Assembly (NCBI GenBank): GCA_017628435.1
Contig: JAGBZE010000041.1
Span: forward strand, 1-8,637
Direction: 5' to 3'
DNA from: Akkermansia sp.
GTDB taxonomy: Bacteria > Verrucomicrobiota > Verrucomicrobiia > Verrucomicrobiales > Akkermansiaceae
Length of the DNA: 8,637 bases
Shown: piece after piece, positions 7,201 to 8,637 of the stretch
How positions within the stretch are numbered: the first letter of the stretch is position 1
Layout of the letters: every line of letters starts with the position of its first letter
Program-made: the position numbers and the translations under genes
Notes under the pieces: generated by a model
Seen by the model: the letters and a program-made list of their open reading frames with translations, nothing else
Told to the model about the DNA's origin: nothing
The model's database searches: none

Positions 7201-7634
7201 GTCTGCCTACCAGCAGCGCAGAAGAGGAAGACTCCGATGTGACAGATATCCTGGGCAATGGTGACCTGCTTTCCGCCCTGCGTGAGCAGCTGCAGATGAT
7301 TCACGAGCGCCAACGCGCTGCAGGTCTGGAGCCCGCCCCGCTTCCCACGCTGGATGATGAGCCCGCCATTCCGGCGGATGAGGAGCCGGAGATGTACGGC
7401 GAATCCATCAGCGGTGCTATGGAGCAGGCTGTGCCTTACGCCGAGAAGAAGATTACCCTGCCCAAGAAGAAGGTAAGCTTCAAGCTGAAGCCCTCTGCCA
7501 GCAAGGAATCCTACATCGTGAAGGATACCGGCGACATGCCCCTGGAGGCAGAGGAGGAGGGGATGACGGTAGGTTCCGTGGATTCCGGCTATGTGCCCCA
7601 GTTCTTTGGCGGTGCAGAGAAGGATAAGTCCTGA
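4251..7634 (+). CDS. secA: Protein translocase subunit SecA
   Basis: SecA is the ATPase that drives unfolded preproteins through SecYEG at the inner membrane. The start fits the family N-terminus (IKWILNKIVGSKNQREV). Motifs in order: GEGKT Walker A at 187-191, NAEFGFDYLRDN at 261-272, DEVD Walker B at 292-295 followed by SILIDEARTPLIISGP, DGLHQ-like SEGLHQAVEAKEG at 523-535, AGMTGTAETEA at 561-571, NMAGRGTDIKLG at 678-689, and motif VI QLRGRCSRQGDPG at 714-726. Two arginine-finger positions (Arg718, Arg721) are kept. The helical wing/scaffold follows, with DYDDVMNQQR at 792-801 and LWQKHLTDMD at 916-925. At 1127 residues it is about 225 longer than E. coli SecA. The excess is an extra N-terminal block at about 55-127, an insertion at about 316-445 in the preprotein-binding region, and an acidic tail from about 985. 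The tail lacks the usual CxC...CH zinc motif. It has its own promoter. Confidence 0.98.
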   Translation: MIKWILNKIVGSKNQREVRKLKPVVRRILDLEKSWADKDRDFLVGKTREWQAHLHRFTPMDLPTRGIVLAATPAQLEQYAAQLNARFESLAPEFPKLPKVEATAESIEAGKKALSEIEPKFAKLRAKYLETILPEAFAVVKCGARLLCGQTVDVCGTPIKWDMVHFDVQLIGGIALHRGFIAEMATGEGKTLVATLPVYLNALTGMGVHVVTVNDYLARRDSMWMGALFSFLGLTIGCIQSMMPSDLRRRQYAQDITYGTNAEFGFDYLRDNGMASSKDAQVQRGHYFAIIDEVDSILIDEARTPLIISGPAVIEHEQQYDSLKPLIENVVRKQVALCNELMEKAVKYAKEGDTDRAGRCLFKVKLGQPRNRAFMRSQQDPDFRRMVEKYELFLYQDPRKIELFKLKEELYYTIDEKTHDADLMEMGREVISPGHPENFVLPDIGTEFVNIDEDEKLSEREKEARKTALMKRLDETGVRLHTTSQLLKAYTIYEKDVEYVVKDGKIVIIDQNTGREMPGRRWSEGLHQAVEAKEGVEVEAENMTYATITIQNYFRLYSRLAGMTGTAETEAAEFHDIYKLDVLPIPTNRPCIREDQNDLIFRSRREKFNAVVGKIVELHKKGQPVLVGTASVEASETLSRMLSFAKVPHEVLNAKNHQREAEIVARAGQRGAVTVSTNMAGRGTDIKLGEGVAELGGLFVLGTERYESRRIDRQLRGRCSRQGDPGGSQFFLSFEDDLMRNFGGSERMTKMMDRFGMQEGEAVENTLMNRIIEGAQKRVEQRNYMWRKHVLDYDDVMNQQRMIVYAMRNDALLCEDPREMLYECLVTGTGNKCELDLNEDETGAFRYTDLLQWINSTFPMGWSEKESDLQGKTPEEVAEHIVARVKEMYEKKVAGERPDRIDQMERSIMLQAIDKLWQKHLTDMDALREGVRLRAQGQRDPLVEYKREAYSIFESLMQNIDYEILNGMFRSTTNLSAFEDFLASLPTSSAEEEDSDVTDILGNGDLLSALREQLQMIHERQRAAGLEPAPLPTLDDEPAIPADEEPEMYGESISGAMEQAVPYAEKKITLPKKKVSFKLKPSASKESYIVKDTGDMPLEAEEEGMTVGSVDSGYVPQFFGGAEKDKS

Positions 7635-7679
7635 TTTTCATGCTGAGGCGCATATTCTGGCAACCTGGTTCGAACTGCT

Positions 7680-8637
7680 ATGAATGTCCGTTCTGCGCTG
7701 GAGTATGTGCCATATTTCTGCGGGCGCCTCTTTGTGGTGCACGTGGCTGCTGGCTTGCTGCGGGCAGAGGAACTGGTGGATGCCCTGCTGGATTCTGATG
7801 CCCTGCATGAGGTCGGCGTACGCCTGGTGCTGGTGGCAGAAGGCGCGGATGCCGCTGCCCTGGCTCACCGGGCAGGGGAATGTGAGATGCACGCGGCTTT
7901 GGCAGAGCTGTCGCTGACTGAGGGGCCGTCTGCCGTGGCTCGCGTGCGCGAGATTGTGGAGCGCCGCCAGGTGGCTATTGTGGCCTCTGGCTGTTCCGGC
8001 TCGTTTGATGCTGCCAGCGTGAGTCTGGCGCAGGAATTGGGTGCTGCCAAGTATATCTGCCTGCTGGAGGGAGGTATCCCCACCCGCGAAGGACAGCCTA
8101 TTTTCTCCGTCCCTGAGAGCGAGGTAGTCATGCAGCTGGCTGAATGCACGCATCCTGAGCTTCTGAGTCAAGCGGCAGAGGTGTGCCGCCTGGGAATCCC
8201 TCGCGTGCACTTGCTGGATGGCCGCAGCCGTGGTGTGCTGCTGGATGAGTTGTTCTCTGAGGAAGGCGTGGGTACTATGGTGCACACCGACTCCTACCGC
8301 GAAATCCGCTCCTTGCGTGAGGAGGATATCCCCGAGCTGCTTTCCATGATTGCCCGCAGTATTGCTGATGCAAAGTTGGTGCATCGCGATTATGAGAGCA
8401 TATGCGAGCACCTGCAGAGCTATTACGTTTATACCCTGGATGACACCATCGTGGGTTGCGTGGCTCTTTACCCCTATCCCGAGGATGCCTGCGCAGAGCT
8501 CGGCTGCCTGTTTATCAAGAAGAACTACGAAGGCCGTGGCTATGGCAAGGCCATGTGCCGTTTTGTAGAGACTCTGGCACGCCGACAGGGCTTTGACAGC
8601 ATCTTTGCCATCTCCCAGAGTGCTGTTGCCTATTTCC
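7680..8637 (+). CDS. argA: N-acetylglutamate synthase (ArgA type), 3' end cut by window
   Basis: This frame is open from the ATG at 7680 to the right edge (319 complete codons). By comparison with E. coli ArgA it probably lacks some 35-40 C-terminal residues. The enzyme acetylates glutamate with acetyl-CoA, the first step of arginine synthesis. Residues 1-200 resemble a cut-down amino-acid-kinase (AAK) domain. GVRLVLVAEGA at 46-56 matches the E. coli GIRLVVVYGAR, and LLDELFSEEGVGTMV at 187-201 matches its domain junction LLQELFSRDGIGTQI. Residues 205-319 are a GNAT acetyltransferase domain, with IRSLREEDIPELL at 209-221, CVALYPYPED at 260-269 and the acetyl-CoA loop RGYGKA at 286-291. The AAK part is about 80 residues shorter than in E. 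coli, and the lysine/GG nucleotide loop is replaced (RLFVVHVAAG at 16-25). An in-frame TGA at 7644-7646 bars a longer start; no Shine-Dalgarno is visible. It follows secA by 45 bp with no terminator between. Confidence 0.85.
   Translation, partial: MNVRSALEYVPYFCGRLFVVHVAAGLLRAEELVDALLDSDALHEVGVRLVLVAEGADAAALAHRAGECEMHAALAELSLTEGPSAVARVREIVERRQVAIVASGCSGSFDAASVSLAQELGAAKYICLLEGGIPTREGQPIFSVPESEVVMQLAECTHPELLSQAAEVCRLGIPRVHLLDGRSRGVLLDELFSEEGVGTMVHTDSYREIRSLREEDIPELLSMIARSIADAKLVHRDYESICEHLQSYYVYTLDDTIVGCVALYPYPEDACAELGCLFIKKNYEGRGYGKAMCRFVETLARRQGFDSIFAISQSAVAYF

Noticed and set aside
4221..7313. Very long (about 1030-codon) open frame on the - strand across secA
   Set aside because: It lies almost wholly inside secA, which has unambiguous motifs throughout. 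The antisense product is rich in His, Leu and Gln with no recognisable domain, as expected when a GC-biased gene avoids codons that read as stops on the other strand.
7635..7679. Terminator or promoter between secA and argA
   Set aside because: The 45-bp gap shows no stable stem with a T-tract and no paired -35/-10 hexamers; co-transcription is the simpler reading.
7640..7800. ATG at 7640 as an alternative start of the gene after secA
   Set aside because: It is in a different frame, which terminates after about 50 codons. The frame from 7680 carries the kinase-fold and GNAT similarity.
7638..8411. 257-codon open frame on the - strand opposite argA
   Set aside because: Same shadow effect: it is antisense to the ArgA-type frame that matches family motifs, and its translation shows no domain.

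Overview
The window carries six protein-coding genes, all on the + strand and closely packed. Two are cut by the window edges. I saw no tRNA, rRNA, CRISPR array, transposase or integrase. The best taxonomic pointer is the SecA protein. Its helicase motif VI reads RGRCSRQGD where most bacteria have RGR(S/A)GRQGD, and its overall sequence resembles chlamydial SecA (RGRCARLGD, from memory). It also has a large insertion after the DEAD-box region, of a kind known in Bacteroidetes and chlamydiae. With a GC content of roughly 55-57% in the housekeeping genes and very weak Shine-Dalgarno use, this suggests a Verrucomicrobiota/PVC-group bacterium, possibly Akkermansia-like. That is inference and is not settled by the sequence alone.

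Layout: (1) 2-313, end of a small membrane protein of unknown function. (2) 329-1543, an AI-2E/PerM-type eight-helix membrane protein. (3) 1599-3227, an inner-membrane phosphoethanolamine (PEtn) transferase of the EptA/CptA sulfatase-fold type. (4) 3246-4115, a membrane-anchored phosphodiesterase of the glycerophosphodiester phosphodiesterase (GDPD) superfamily with a non-standard first histidine motif. (5) 4116-4250, an intergenic leader with a good sigma70-type promoter, a hairpin and phased short repeats. (6) 4251-7634, secA, the translocation ATPase, 1127 residues with two insertions and no zinc-binding tail. (7) 7680 to the right edge, an N-acetylglutamate synthase (ArgA type) whose amino-acid-kinase domain is strikingly short.

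The most interesting part is the PEtn transferase/phosphodiesterase pair. The genes are 18 bp apart and both products should work on the outer face of the inner membrane, one making phosphodiester linkages on cell-surface molecules and the other predicted to break phosphodiesters. They sit in a markedly AT-richer stretch (about 2400-4115) whose left boundary lies inside the transferase gene, and the phosphodiesterase gene has very different arginine codon use from secA. This looks like an accessory envelope-modification module set between housekeeping genes. secA then restarts normal composition with its own promoter, and argA follows 45 bp downstream, probably on the same transcript.
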